Shown piece after piece: positions 32,434 through 41,543 of a DNA stretch of 64,000 nt. The DNA lies in contig OY762936.1 of assembly GCA_963666935.1 (NCBI GenBank), forward strand, positions 1,736,001 to 1,800,000, written 5' to 3'. The stretch comes from G963666935 sp963666935 (GTDB lineage Bacteria > Bacillota > Clostridia > Christensenellales > CAG-138). The position numbers and the translations under genes were made by a program. Numbering within the stretch: the stretch's first letter is position 1; every line of letters begins with the position of its first letter. The notes under the pieces were generated by a model. The model searched no databases, was not told where the DNA came from, and saw only the letters and a list, made by a program, of their open reading frames with translations.

Positions 32434-32866
32434 CCTGCCTCACCGCCATGATATGCTTTTTCATAATGATGCGAGTGCCCTTCCCCACTTTGGACTCCAC
32501 GACGACGGAATCCATAAACGCCTCCATCACGGCAAAGCCCATGCCCGAACGCTCCAGATCCGGCATTGTGGTATAAAACGGCTGCATCGCCAGTTCTACA
32601 TCCGCGATTCCGCAGCCGATATCCTCGATTGTGATTTCCACTTCCGCCCCACAGATACTGCAGCGAATATGCACCATACAGTCTGGACGGTTTCTGTAGC
32701 CATGAACGATGGCATTGGTTACTGCTTCGCTGACCGCAGTGCGAATATCCGTCAATTCCTCAATGGTTGGATTCAGCTGCGTCACAAACGCAGCCACCGC
32801 CGTACGCGCAAACCCCTCATTCTGTGAAATGCTGCTAAAGCTCAGTTCCATGTGATTTTCCAACAT
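32426..32866 (-). CDS. spoIIAB: anti-sigma-F factor SpoIIAB (serine kinase)
   Basis: This 146-residue GHKL-type kinase has SEAVTNAIVHGYR (N box), EDIGCGIADVELA (G1 box) and RSGMGFAVMEAFM (G2 box). It binds sigma-F and phosphorylates SpoIIAA. It lies 15 bases after spoIIAA and overlaps sigF by 8 bases, the standard operon order. Confidence 0.96.
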   Translation of the reverse strand: MLENHMELSFSSISQNEGFARTAVAAFVTQLNPTIEELTDIRTAVSEAVTNAIVHGYRNRPDCMVHIRCSICGAEVEITIEDIGCGIADVELAMQPFYTTMPDLERSGMGFAVMEAFMDSVVVESKVGKGTRIIMKKHIMAVRQDA

Positions 32867-32881
32867 TTTTTCTTCCCCCCG

Positions 32882-33190
32882 TTACCTGTTTTCAGTCAGC
32901 GACAGTATGCCCGACATCCGAAGGATCCTCTGCGCATACTTGCTAGCACCGCATATGCTGAGCCTGCCGCCCCGTTCGTTCATTTTTCGATAGCGGCCAA
33001 GGATGACCCCGATGCCCGAACTGTCCATAAAAGTGACGGCACTCATGTCCAGCACAAGTTCCTTCACCCCGTCCGTAAGCATATTGTCAAGGTCGCCGCG
33101 CAGGCACGCCGCGTTATGGTGATCCATTTCCCCGCACAGTTTCACCCGCAGCTGGGTTCCCTTTCGTACGCTTGTCAATTGCATATTCAA
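32882..33190 (-). CDS. spoIIAA: anti-anti-sigma factor SpoIIAA
   Basis: This 102-residue STAS-domain protein has the phosphorylation site in VTFMDSSGIGVILGRY, where the second serine of the pair is the usual target. When dephosphorylated by SpoIIE it frees sigma-F from SpoIIAB. GGAGG precedes ATG 33190. The operon is normally sigma-H dependent; I could not find a convincing sigma-H promoter by eye in the 150-base spacer. Confidence 0.95.
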   Translation of the reverse strand: MNMQLTSVRKGTQLRVKLCGEMDHHNAACLRGDLDNMLTDGVKELVLDMSAVTFMDSSGIGVILGRYRKMNERGGRLSICGASKYAQRILRMSGILSLTENR

Positions 33191-33295
33191 ACCTCCAAAT
33201 CGAATTGACCGTAAATATCTATTTCCACGCAGTATTTTTGCACCCTGCGTAGGAATTGGGCGAGTATTGCCGCATTCGCTGTAGTTTTGGGCAAC

Positions 33296-33325
33296 AAAAA
33301 ACGCCTTCCGTTTGGGAAAGCGTTT
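33296..33325 (-). terminator. terminator of the VanW-family gene
   Basis: On the minus strand AAACGC and GCGTTT close a stem with an inner TTCCC/GGAA helix, followed by TTTTTTG. Confidence 0.8.
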
Positions 33326-33341
33326 GGCTCTTATTTATGCT

Positions 33342-35012
33342 TTATGTAATTGGTACGGCGCTGGCCGGTGGCTCATAATATTTGGGGCTGGCGGTACCTC
33401 GCAGGGATTCCTCCGCATTGCCCTTGTAAGTATCGGTATAGAGAAGCTCAGAGCTGTCATACACGCCATTGACATACTTATCCCGGTATGATTCCACCTT
33501 GTACCCATCCCGGTGCTCCACCTGCACGACCTTGTAGCCCCGTGGGATGGTATCGTCATCGGTATAGACGATATCCCCGCTTCGGTCGGTAACCTCCACG
33601 ACTTTGCTGCTAATCATATAAGTAACTCCATTCGGAAGCGGCGCGCCGTAAATCAGGAAGGTAATTTTCTTATACCTGCTGCTTTCCGTATCCGTAATAT
33701 AGGTAAACAGGTAGAGAGGCGCACCCGTATCGTTGAAAAACTTCAGATCGATTCCACTGGAATCCACGGTGGCGTCCAACCCTTTGGCTACATAAGTGGA
33801 GGGGATGGAATGCGCCCTGCGGTCGGTGATCTTTACGTTAGCGCAGAGCAGGGAGTTATACAGCGTGGTGCTTACCTGACAGATACCACCGCCCGCCTGC
33901 ACTTCGTAACCCTTTCCGTCCACGATGCCGTTTGCGCCTTTCCAGCCGGACTCGTAAGTTCTCAGCCCCACATAGCCGTTAAAGCTCCATTCCTCCTGTG
34001 GAAGGACCACGCACTCATTGATGATGCCCGCTGCTTTCTTTATGTTGTACACCCGATTCTGTACCGTTTCATCGCTGTTACTGATAGGAAACTGGGTGGA
34101 ACAAGAAGCCCGAAGTTGGATTTCACCGGAGAGCATATCCGTCGTCAGTTTCGGGTGAACCTCTTTTACAATCGCCTCCACCTCCGCCCGGTAATCTCCT
34201 GCATGGAAGGCATCCGCAACTGCTTCCGCTGTGGCTTCTACGTCCAACTTCCGACCGTTTTTCCCCTCCTTCTGCGTGAAGCGTACGGTATGATCCTCGT
34301 TGAGCGCCCCCATAGGAACCGGCTCTTCCGCCTCCCGGTCAAACTGAAGAGCAATTTCTTCCAGCGTGCCTGCGAGAAGGTCCGAATCCCAAGTAAAAAT
34401 ATCGTTGATTTGTCCCGGATTTCCCTCGCTGACGTTGACGACAACGTTCTTTTCATCATACTTAAGCGCCCGCTGCAGCGCGGACTCAATATCATAAGCT
34501 AACCCGATCTTCTCCGCCGGAATTGTATACTGCTCCCCATCGCACATCAGCGTCACCTCTGCGCTGTGCTGCAGTTCATCCGCCGCGGCAGATACGACAG
34601 TCCGAGCAACATTTTTAGTCATGCCACTCACATCCAGCCCTAGAATGGAGACGCCCAATGGCATTTTTTGCACAGAGCCCACGATGAGGGTTCCTTCTGT
34701 GGAGACTTCAACCTGTCTTGTAACCAAAAGGATTACGACGATTACCGCAGCCACAAAAAAACCGGCGATCCACTTTTTTTGCCTTGTATGCTTTCTTTTC
34801 GCGCTCCTGCGGGGAGCACCGCTTGTCCGGGTTTGCTTTTTTGCCTGAGCGGTTCCTGATTTCTTTTTGGGGGAGGTCGGCTTCTGCGCGCGCTTTTTTC
34901 CTGCGCCTGTTTTTTTGGCAGATGCAGAAGCAGAGGCTCTTTTCGTGCCTCTGACATTCTTTTTTTGCATATAGTTGGGGAGTTTCAACTCGTCGCCGCG
35001 CTTATCCGCCAT
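33342..35012 (-). CDS. VanW family membrane-anchored protein
   Basis: The 556-residue protein has a long, very basic Lys/Ala/Ser-rich cytosolic tail (residues 1-80) and one membrane segment (WIAGFFVAAVIVVILLV). Two repeats of the YoaR/PG_binding_4 type follow (ILGLDVSGMTKNVA onward). A VanW domain (about 330-450) has NRVYNIKKAAGIINECVVLP and QAGGGICQVSTTLYNSLL. The C-terminal part, KKITFLIYGAPLPNG onward, is strand-rich and resembles a G5 domain. VanW proteins are linked to the cell wall, but their function is not established. It is upstream of the spoIIA operon with a terminator between, and lies 15 bases after a phosphodiesterase gene. Confidence 0.88.
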   Translation of the reverse strand: MADKRGDELKLPNYMQKKNVRGTKRASASASAKKTGAGKKRAQKPTSPKKKSGTAQAKKQTRTSGAPRRSAKRKHTRQKKWIAGFFVAAVIVVILLVTRQVEVSTEGTLIVGSVQKMPLGVSILGLDVSGMTKNVARTVVSAAADELQHSAEVTLMCDGEQYTIPAEKIGLAYDIESALQRALKYDEKNVVVNVSEGNPGQINDIFTWDSDLLAGTLEEIALQFDREAEEPVPMGALNEDHTVRFTQKEGKNGRKLDVEATAEAVADAFHAGDYRAEVEAIVKEVHPKLTTDMLSGEIQLRASCSTQFPISNSDETVQNRVYNIKKAAGIINECVVLPQEEWSFNGYVGLRTYESGWKGANGIVDGKGYEVQAGGGICQVSTTLYNSLLCANVKITDRRAHSIPSTYVAKGLDATVDSSGIDLKFFNDTGAPLYLFTYITDTESSRYKKITFLIYGAPLPNGVTYMISSKVVEVTDRSGDIVYTDDDTIPRGYKVVQVEHRDGYKVESYRDKYVNGVYDSSELLYTDTYKGNAEESLRGTASPKYYEPPASAVPIT

Positions 35013-35027
35013 TCTAATCTCCGAAAA

Positions 35028-35756
35028 TTACCGGCCCAATGCCCGAAGGATCAAGTCCGGTCGGTTTGTGATAAGGGAGTCTACGTCCATTTCCGCCAGC
35101 GCTACCGCCTCCTGCGGCGTGTCTACCGTCCAGAGGTTGACCCGAATTCCGTTCTCATGGCACCGCTCTATAATGCTCTCCGTTTGCCGAAAGGCATTAA
35201 CGCCCGGATGGATCGCATCCGCGTTCATATACCCTGCATAAACCCAAGGGTCCACGATACAGTTGGAATATAGCAGGCCGATGCAGATATCAGGGTCCAC
35301 ACAGTGAAGTTCCTTGAGCACTGAATGATTGAAGGAAGAATAGAGTATTCGTCCCTGCATCCCCATTTCGCGCTCCAAACAGATCAATTCATGCCATATC
35401 CCCTCATAGACAATTCGGTCACACTTGACCTCCACGTTTAAAACCAGATCCGTACCCTTCAGCAGGCCATATACCTCCCGAAGTGTAGGGATTCGCGTTT
35501 CCCGATAACCATCCATACCCATAGAGAAATCCAGCTTTTTCAATTCTTGGCAGGTCATGTCCACCACCCGGCCACGTCCGTTTGAGGTGCGATCCACCGT
35601 TTCATCGTGAATCACCACCAGCTTTCCATCCCGGCTCCGGTGGACGTCCAGCTCGATGCCGTCCGCACCCATCTCCGCAGCCTTCTCAAAAGCAGCCAAC
35701 GTATTTTCCGGCGCGTATGTGCTCGCTCCCCTGTGTGCCCATACTCTGGTTGCCAT
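35028..35756 (-). CDS. glycerophosphodiester phosphodiesterase
   Basis: This 242-residue TIM-barrel GDPD has AHRGASTYAPENTL (catalytic His and Arg), GIELDVHRSRDG with Glu and Asp metal ligands, and VIHDETVDRTSNGRG carrying the second catalytic His. It cleaves glycerophosphodiesters into glycerol-3-phosphate and an alcohol. There is no signal peptide, so it is cytosolic. It precedes the VanW gene by 15 bases and is likely co-transcribed. Confidence 0.93.
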   Translation of the reverse strand: MATRVWAHRGASTYAPENTLAAFEKAAEMGADGIELDVHRSRDGKLVVIHDETVDRTSNGRGRVVDMTCQELKKLDFSMGMDGYRETRIPTLREVYGLLKGTDLVLNVEVKCDRIVYEGIWHELICLEREMGMQGRILYSSFNHSVLKELHCVDPDICIGLLYSNCIVDPWVYAGYMNADAIHPGVNAFRQTESIIERCHENGIRVNLWTVDTPQEAVALAEMDVDSLITNRPDLILRALGR

Positions 35757-35842
35757 CGTGGTATCTCCTCTCTACAGCAATAAAATTATTGTATCATGGA
35801 TCCGCCGGTTTTTGAATAAATCTGGCAGAAAGACTGCATAGT

Positions 35843-36217
35843 ATGCAGATGAGAACATTTTTCTATGTTTTTTTGATCGGCGGCTCCGCCTATGTGCTTT
35901 TAGAACTGCTCTGGCGGGGGCGCAGCCATGTTTCCATGTTCATTGACGGAGGGATCGTCTTCGCCCTACTTTACCAACTCTTTACGCGGTATTCCATGCC
36001 GTTGTATCTCGAATGCCTTTTGGGGGTATTGCTCATCACGGCAGTCGAGTTTGTCACGGGATATATCGTGAACATTCGGCTTAGACTTGGGGTTTGGGAC
36101 TATTCCTCCCACCGGTACAACCTTTACGGCCAAATTTGTTTCGAGTACTGCCTCGCCTGGATTCCCGTATCCCTGCTTGCCGTGTGGCTTTGCGGCCTTG
36201 TGAAAAATTATTTGTAA
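35843..36217 (+). CDS. putative ABC-transporter type IV membrane protein (PF06541-like)
   Basis: The 124-residue protein has four predicted membrane segments and the family signature LGVWDYSSHRYNLYGQICFEYCLAW. This is the PF06541/CmpB group of small integral membrane proteins of unknown function, widespread in Clostridia. Its last 10 bases overlap the end of the convergent nucleoside kinase gene, so no room exists for a terminator between them. Confidence 0.82.
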   Translation: MQMRTFFYVFLIGGSAYVLLELLWRGRSHVSMFIDGGIVFALLYQLFTRYSMPLYLECLLGVLLITAVEFVTGYIVNIRLRLGVWDYSSHRYNLYGQICFEYCLAWIPVSLLAVWLCGLVKNYL

Positions 36218-37869
36218 TAGGTGTTACCCCCAATGAATTCCCTCAGAAGCGAAGTGGGGGGGATTTCATCCTCCACGTCAGCCTCCAGAAAGTAGTTCAA
36301 AAACTTGACGATATCCCGGGCCTGCGCATAGTATGGGCTGGCATTCGGCACATTGGAAAGCAGTGGGTATACATATTTTTTAAGTACCGCAGCCTCATAT
36401 ACCAAAGAGGTATTTAAGAGGATGTCCGCATTCTCCTGATAGGGGAAGATCCACTTTTCTTCGCCTTGCCGGACTTTATGCCACATACCCAACGTCTCTT
36501 CCATGGAGGCATCGCGCGTTTCATAATCGCGAACCAGCCTTCGGAGCAAACGAATATCCGTAGCGCGAATTCGATTGTGGTCGTCCAGATTTAGCGTAGT
36601 GAGGGCGCTGACGTAGACACGAAACACCTGGCTTTCATCCACTTTTTTAGAGATCATAAGGGGATTCAGCCCATGAATGCCCTCAATGATAAGCTGCTGG
36701 TTTTCATGAAGCTGAATCGTTCTTCCCTCTTTTTCCCGGCGCTCCGTCTGGAAGTTGAACTTGGGAATCTCCGCCTCTTTTCCATTTAAAAGCAGCTCTA
36801 GATCATGATGAAGCCTAGGGATATCCAACGCATAGATGCTCTCTAAATCTTGCTCGCCATCAGGTCCCTTCAGGGTCTTCTCCCGATCAATGTAATAATC
36901 GTCCAGCGAGACCAATTGGGGATTAAATCCCATGACCCGAAGCTGCGTGGCGATGCGATACGCAGAGGTGGTCTTGCCGGAAGAAGAGGGGCCGGCCACC
37001 ATCACCACTTGGGCTTTTCGGGCGATAATCTGATCCGCAAGATCTGAATATGCCCGTGCGTGCAGCGCCTCGTTGACCCGGATCAATTCCCGGATGCTGC
37101 CGTTTTTGATGCGGACATTAAGCTCGTTTACAGTGGCGCACTCCATGAGCATGCCCCATTCATCGCTCTGCCTGAGGACGCGGTTGAGCTTAGGCAGCAT
37201 GAGATAATCCGAGGGAACATCGGGCGCGTCATTGCGGGGCAGGAGCATGATCAGCTCGTTATCCTTTACAAACTTGAGCCGGAATATATCGACATAGGAA
37301 GTATCCGGCGTCATCTCCCCATAGAAATAATCCATGTAACCATCGGCCTGATAAACATCAAAATAATTAAATTTACGCCACTTGAGCAGATTGGCCTTAT
37401 CAGTTTGTCCATCCGCTTCATAGAACGCCAGCGCCTCCTCAATGGGAATGCGTTTGCGCTCTAGGGGCAACGCCTGTCGCACCAGCCGCCGCATTTCGCC
37501 TTCCAGCTGAAGCACACAGGATTCATTAAAAACCTCAGCACCGTTCTCCACGGACATATACAGCCCGGGGCCCAGAGAATAGCGCACCCGCACCTTGGCC
37601 TTTGGAAACAGTCGCCTTATGCACAGAATCATTGTGAATTCCAGCGTCCGTTCGTAAACCCGGCGGCCCAAATCCTCATGATAGCGCAACAGGTGAATGC
37701 TGCAGTCCGTCTTGGGTGCATACTGGAGGCTAAAGATCTCGCCGCCGATCTTAGCGGCCAGCGGACGATCCCGAAGCGAATCGCTTTCATACCCCAAAAC
37801 TTTCAGGGCCACAAGAATACTTTGACGCTCCTGTGTTTCAAAGACCTTCCCGTCAATATCCAGCTTCAT
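36208..37869 (-). CDS. nucleoside (uridine-like) kinase with TGS/synthetase-like N-terminus
   Basis: The 553 residues begin with a TGS-like domain (1-60) and a region related to the second additional domain of threonyl-tRNA synthetase (about 60-200). They end in a uridine-kinase/PRK-type P-loop domain with VMVAGPSSSGKTTSAYRI near residue 285 and LVSLDDYYIDREK. This architecture is standard for the clostridial 'nucleoside kinase' family; the physiological substrate is not settled. A TATAAT-rich region lies upstream, and AAAGGAGAGC precedes the ATG. Confidence 0.88.
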   Translation of the reverse strand: MKLDIDGKVFETQERQSILVALKVLGYESDSLRDRPLAAKIGGEIFSLQYAPKTDCSIHLLRYHEDLGRRVYERTLEFTMILCIRRLFPKAKVRVRYSLGPGLYMSVENGAEVFNESCVLQLEGEMRRLVRQALPLERKRIPIEEALAFYEADGQTDKANLLKWRKFNYFDVYQADGYMDYFYGEMTPDTSYVDIFRLKFVKDNELIMLLPRNDAPDVPSDYLMLPKLNRVLRQSDEWGMLMECATVNELNVRIKNGSIRELIRVNEALHARAYSDLADQIIARKAQVVMVAGPSSSGKTTSAYRIATQLRVMGFNPQLVSLDDYYIDREKTLKGPDGEQDLESIYALDIPRLHHDLELLLNGKEAEIPKFNFQTERREKEGRTIQLHENQQLIIEGIHGLNPLMISKKVDESQVFRVYVSALTTLNLDDHNRIRATDIRLLRRLVRDYETRDASMEETLGMWHKVRQGEEKWIFPYQENADILLNTSLVYEAAVLKKYVYPLLSNVPNASPYYAQARDIVKFLNYFLEADVEDEIPPTSLLREFIGGNTYYK

Positions 37870-38007
37870 TGAGGATGCTCTCCTTTCGGAAATTATATTG
37901 CAATATAGGATAGTATACTATATTATACCATTTAAATTGTAGCGGTCGGGAAAACTTTTTATGTTGTCGCCACTGCATCGCTCAAATACGGATAAATCTG
38001 TTATAAT

Positions 38008-38025
38008 AGATAACAGTAGTTATCT
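38008..38025. promoter_or_regulatory. palindrome after the -10 box of the flippase gene
   Basis: AGATAAC (38008-38014) faces GTTATCT (38019-38025) with a 4-base spacer, directly after TATAAT (38002-38007). It would sit at the start of the mRNA and could be an operator or a 5' stabilising hairpin. Confidence 0.4.
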
Positions 38026-38054
38026 TAAACATCCGATGGGAGAAGTCTTTTTTT

Positions 38055-39647
38055 ATGGAAAAGAAACGTACGTCTTTCGTGCGGGGCGCAGTTATATTGG
38101 CCATGGCGGGCCTGCTGGTAAAAATTATTGGCGCACTCTTCCGCATTCCTCTCGCCAACGCAATTGGGCCTATCGGCTCCAGTTACTATGAGGTAGCATA
38201 CCCTTATTACTCCTGGCTTCTCGTCATTTCTTCCTCCGGCCTTCCCACCGCCATTTCTAAAATGGTATCCGAACGAATCACCTTGGGAGATTATCGGGGA
38301 GCGCACCGGGTATTCACTACGGCAGTGAAGCTGCTTGCGGTGGTCGGTGTGATCACCAGCGCCATCATGTACTTTGGCGCCGGCGCGCTGGCATCCGTAT
38401 CCACTTTGGATCGCGCCGTGCTCTCATTCCGAGCGCTGGCCCCCGCTCTGCTTTTTGTATCTATTATGTGTGCTTACCGCGGATACCTCCAAGGCATGCA
38501 GCGCATGACTGGAACCGCCATTTCACAGGTAATTGAGCAGGTTGTAAAGCTGGTGATCGGACTTACACTGGCTATAAAAATGTTCCCCATGGGCCCTGAA
38601 TACGGCGCCATGGGCGCTCTCATCGGCGTAAGCCTTTCCGAATTTATCGCACTGCTAGCCATTATGGTTATCTATCGCAAGCAGGCGCCCGCCATCCGGA
38701 GGCTTCGGGAAAGCAGCCGGGAAACCGCTCCCCTACCCGTTGCAGGCCCACTGATGTCCATCGCCATCCCCATTACTATTGGCGCTTCTATCAGTCCCCT
38801 ATCCGGGATCGTGGACAGCGCCCTCATCATTCGAATCTTGACAAATCTGGGATACCAAAAGGATTTGGCACAGACCGCCTTCGCCCTTCTGCGGACCAAT
38901 GTCACCACCCTCACCAACATGCCGGGCGTACTGACCATGGCCCTAGCCATGAGCTTGGTGCCCGCCATTTCCGCCGCCTCCGCGCGACGAAACCGGGAAA
39001 ATCTGCGGGCTGTGGCCCGCCTTGGGCTTAAACTGGCCTTGATTATCGGATTGCCTTGCGCCGCCGGACTTTTTGTACTTGCAGGGCCCATTCTCACCAT
39101 GCTCTACCCCGCCCTTACGGCGGCCCAGCTTTCATTGGCCACAGACCTACTGCGTACCGCTTCGGTAGGCGTACTTTTCCTATCACTGGTACAGGCCATG
39201 ACGGGCACCATTCAGGGTATGGGCAAACCTCAGATTCCCGTATTCAATCTTTTCATCGGATTTGTGCTCAAAGTTGTGACGCTTGTGATTCTCATGAACA
39301 TCCCCTCCATTAATATACAGGGAGCCGCAGTGTCCACCGTAATCTGTTATGCCTTTGCCGGACTGGCGGACACATTTTATGCCGTACGCAAAACTGGCAT
39401 GCACATTGCGATTTGGGACGTAGTGCTAAAACCCGTTGTATCCACAGCGGTGATGGGTGCTATGGTATACCTGTGCAACAACATGATCAGTCGGTTGGGG
39501 CATGCGACATTGGCCGCCGCTGTATCCGTTCTGATGGGCATGCTGGTTTATGCCATCCTCGCCATTTATCTGCGCATGTTTACACGGGATGAGCTGAATC
39601 TCATTCCCGGCGGCACAAGAATTAAAAAAATCATGTATGGAGACTGA
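38055..39647 (+). CDS. SpoVB/MurJ-type lipid flippase (MOP superfamily)
   Basis: This 530-residue protein has about 14 membrane segments and the SpoVB/polysaccharide exporter pattern: GAVILAMAGLLVKIIGALFR at the start and LPTAISKMVSE in the first cytosolic region. Proteins of this group move lipid-linked wall precursors across the membrane; SpoVB and its relative YabM act in spore cortex synthesis. Three bases separate it from the YabN/MazG-type gene, the same order as yabM-yabN in B. subtilis. Confidence 0.88.
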   Translation: MEKKRTSFVRGAVILAMAGLLVKIIGALFRIPLANAIGPIGSSYYEVAYPYYSWLLVISSSGLPTAISKMVSERITLGDYRGAHRVFTTAVKLLAVVGVITSAIMYFGAGALASVSTLDRAVLSFRALAPALLFVSIMCAYRGYLQGMQRMTGTAISQVIEQVVKLVIGLTLAIKMFPMGPEYGAMGALIGVSLSEFIALLAIMVIYRKQAPAIRRLRESSRETAPLPVAGPLMSIAIPITIGASISPLSGIVDSALIIRILTNLGYQKDLAQTAFALLRTNVTTLTNMPGVLTMALAMSLVPAISAASARRNRENLRAVARLGLKLALIIGLPCAAGLFVLAGPILTMLYPALTAAQLSLATDLLRTASVGVLFLSLVQAMTGTIQGMGKPQIPVFNLFIGFVLKVVTLVILMNIPSINIQGAAVSTVICYAFAGLADTFYAVRKTGMHIAIWDVVLKPVVSTAVMGAMVYLCNNMISRLGHATLAAAVSVLMGMLVYAILAIYLRMFTRDELNLIPGGTRIKKIMYGD

Positions 39648-39650
39648 CCT

Positions 39651-41096
39651 ATGAATACCATTACCATAGCGCCTCTGGCTACGCCGGGCAATATGACCGA
39701 AGCTGCTAAATCCGCCATTTGCACTGCGGGCAAACTGTTTTTGCAGACTGCCCTCCACCCCAGCGCGCAGTGGATTATAAAAAGCGGAGCGCCCTTTGCC
39801 ACCATGGACGACCTGTATGAGCAATGCTGCGACTTTGACCAGCTCAACGACGCCATCGCACAGCGGCTGATCTCTGCCGGAGACGCCGTGTACGCACCTC
39901 CGGGCCGGGGACTCGGAGCCGAGCAGCTCCTTGCCATCCGTAAGGCCGCCGAGGCAGTAGGCACCCGCTTGATTTCCCTTCCCTCCTGCGGATACGCGGA
40001 AGCCGCCATGGCCTCCATTCCCGATTTTCCCCTAAACGCCCAGAAATCCGTACTCTGTCCATCCAACGGGCTGCCCACAGTAATTGATCCATACCTAGCT
40101 CTTCTGATCGAAGAACTGGACACACCCATTCGGGCCAGTGAAGTGAAGCTCGCACTGGGCGAATATTACCCCGATGATTATCCGCTTTGGTTCTGCTTCA
40201 TGGAAAGAAGCGGGCTATATACTGCGGCGCGAATTCCTCTCTACGAACTGGACCGACAAGAGCAATACTTTGCCGCCACCTGCTGCATTCTTCCCGCAGC
40301 CGAACCGGGCACCCTGCCGCGATCCGGGATGGAAGACCTGATGCGGGTGATGCGGCGCCTGCGTGCCCCGGGCGGTTGCCCATGGGACGCTGAGCAGACC
40401 CACTCCACCCTGAGAACCTCCCTGATCGAAGAAGCCTATGAGGTGCTGGACGCCATCGACCGGGATGATATGGACGCTTTATGCGAAGAGCTGGGCGATT
40501 TGCTGCTCCAAGTGGTGTTCCATGCGGTAATTGAAGAGGAGCGTTCCGTCTTTAATTTCCGAGACGTGGCCAGCGGCATTGTAAATAAGCTGGTTTACCG
40601 GCACCCCCACGTATTTGGCGCAGTCAACGTACAGAATTCTGACGAAGTTCTCTTCAATTGGGAACAGCTTAAAAAAGAGGAGAAGCACTTTTCTTCTGTT
40701 ACCGAGACCATGTACGCCGTTCCTGCAGTCTTTCCGGCATTGATGCGCAGCGCCAAAATTCAGAAAAAGGCCGCTCATGCAGGATTTGACTGGCCCTGCG
40801 CCCAAGATGCTATGCACAAGATCGCAGAAGAGGCGAACGAACTGGCCGAAGCCATCACAGACGGGAATCCCGCCTGGATAGATGAAGAGTGTGGGGACCT
40901 GCTTTTTGCCACAGTAAACGTGATCCGGCTTCTCAAACGGGACCCCGAGGCCATGCTCCGGCAGGCCACGGATAAGTTTGTGGAGCGCTTCGCGCGGATG
41001 GAGGCTCTTATTCAAAAAGAGCGCGGAAACATGGAAAATATGAGCCTTGAACAAATGGATGAATACTGGGATCGGGTGAAGAGTATGAAAAATTAG
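39651..41096 (+). CDS. mazG: YabN-type protein: degenerate methylase-like N-terminus and MazG pyrophosphohydrolase
   Basis: Residues about 225-481 are a MazG nucleoside triphosphate pyrophosphohydrolase with two repeats. The first holds LIEEAYEVLDAIDRDD and ELGDLLLQVVFHAVI with the E-x-x-E and E-x-x-D metal ligands; the second holds IAEEANELAEAI and DEECGDLLFATVNV. The first 220 residues resemble the tetrapyrrole-methylase-like half of YabN (FLQTALHPSAQWII, DAVYAPPGRGLGAEQ), but the glycine-rich G-P-G-D loop at the start is missing, so methyl transfer is doubtful. It cleans aberrant nucleotides and lies between the flippase and HU genes. Confidence 0.9.
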   Translation: MNTITIAPLATPGNMTEAAKSAICTAGKLFLQTALHPSAQWIIKSGAPFATMDDLYEQCCDFDQLNDAIAQRLISAGDAVYAPPGRGLGAEQLLAIRKAAEAVGTRLISLPSCGYAEAAMASIPDFPLNAQKSVLCPSNGLPTVIDPYLALLIEELDTPIRASEVKLALGEYYPDDYPLWFCFMERSGLYTAARIPLYELDRQEQYFAATCCILPAAEPGTLPRSGMEDLMRVMRRLRAPGGCPWDAEQTHSTLRTSLIEEAYEVLDAIDRDDMDALCEELGDLLLQVVFHAVIEEERSVFNFRDVASGIVNKLVYRHPHVFGAVNVQNSDEVLFNWEQLKKEEKHFSSVTETMYAVPAVFPALMRSAKIQKKAAHAGFDWPCAQDAMHKIAEEANELAEAITDGNPAWIDEECGDLLFATVNVIRLLKRDPEAMLRQATDKFVERFARMEALIQKERGNMENMSLEQMDEYWDRVKSMKN

Positions 41097-41133
41097 ATTT
41101 CATGTATATCTACCTGTTTTTTATCAATAATAC

Positions 41134-41162
41134 TTGATATCTCTAAGAAAAATTGATAAAAT
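41134..41162 (+). promoter_or_regulatory. promoter of the HU gene
   Basis: TTGATA (41134-41139) and TAAAAT (41157-41162) are spaced by exactly 17 bases, about 45 bases before the ATG. Confidence 0.65.
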
Positions 41163-41204
41163 ACTATACAATAAAGGCAAAAGAATAATTCAGGAGGATG
41201 ACTT

Positions 41205-41477
41205 ATGAATAAAGCAGAACTGATCGCAGCGGTTGCAGAAAAAAGCGCTATTTCCAAGAAAGATGCGGAGAAAATTGTTGTCAACACCCTTGACATTATC
41301 ACCGAGCAGCTTCAGCAAGGTGGGAAGGTACAGTTGGTTGGCTTTGGCGTATTTGGAGTCCGCGAGCGTCCTGCTCACAAGGGGCATAACCCCATGACTG
41401 GCGAAGAAATCGAAATTGCCGCCAGCAAATCTCCTTCTTTCAAGGCCGGCAAAGCCCTCAAAGAAGCCCTCAACTAA
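41205..41477 (+). CDS. hup: HU-family DNA-binding protein
   Basis: This is a 90-residue histone-like protein with the full HU pattern: MNKAELIAAVAEKSAISKKD, the GFGVFGVRERPAHKGHNP arm and the closing FKAGKALKEALN. It bends and compacts DNA as a dimer. CAGGAGGATG precedes the ATG. It follows the MazG gene in many Clostridia, and a strong terminator closes the unit. Confidence 0.97.
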   Translation: MNKAELIAAVAEKSAISKKDAEKIVVNTLDIITEQLQQGGKVQLVGFGVFGVRERPAHKGHNPMTGEEIEIAASKSPSFKAGKALKEALN

Positions 41478-41490
41478 TTTTTAAATGGAA

Positions 41491-41520
41491 AACCGGCCAG
41501 GAAAATCTGGCCGGTTTTTT
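41491..41520 (+). terminator. rho-independent terminator after the HU gene
   Basis: AACCGGCCAG and CTGGCCGGTT form a perfect 10-bp stem with a 6-base loop, followed by a T-run. Confidence 0.9.
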
Positions 41521-41543
41521 CTTTTTTCTATGAGTTTCTGCGA

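Noticed and set aside
33513..34502. 329-codon plus-strand frame opposite the VanW gene
   Set aside because: Antisense shadow with no recognisable protein pattern.
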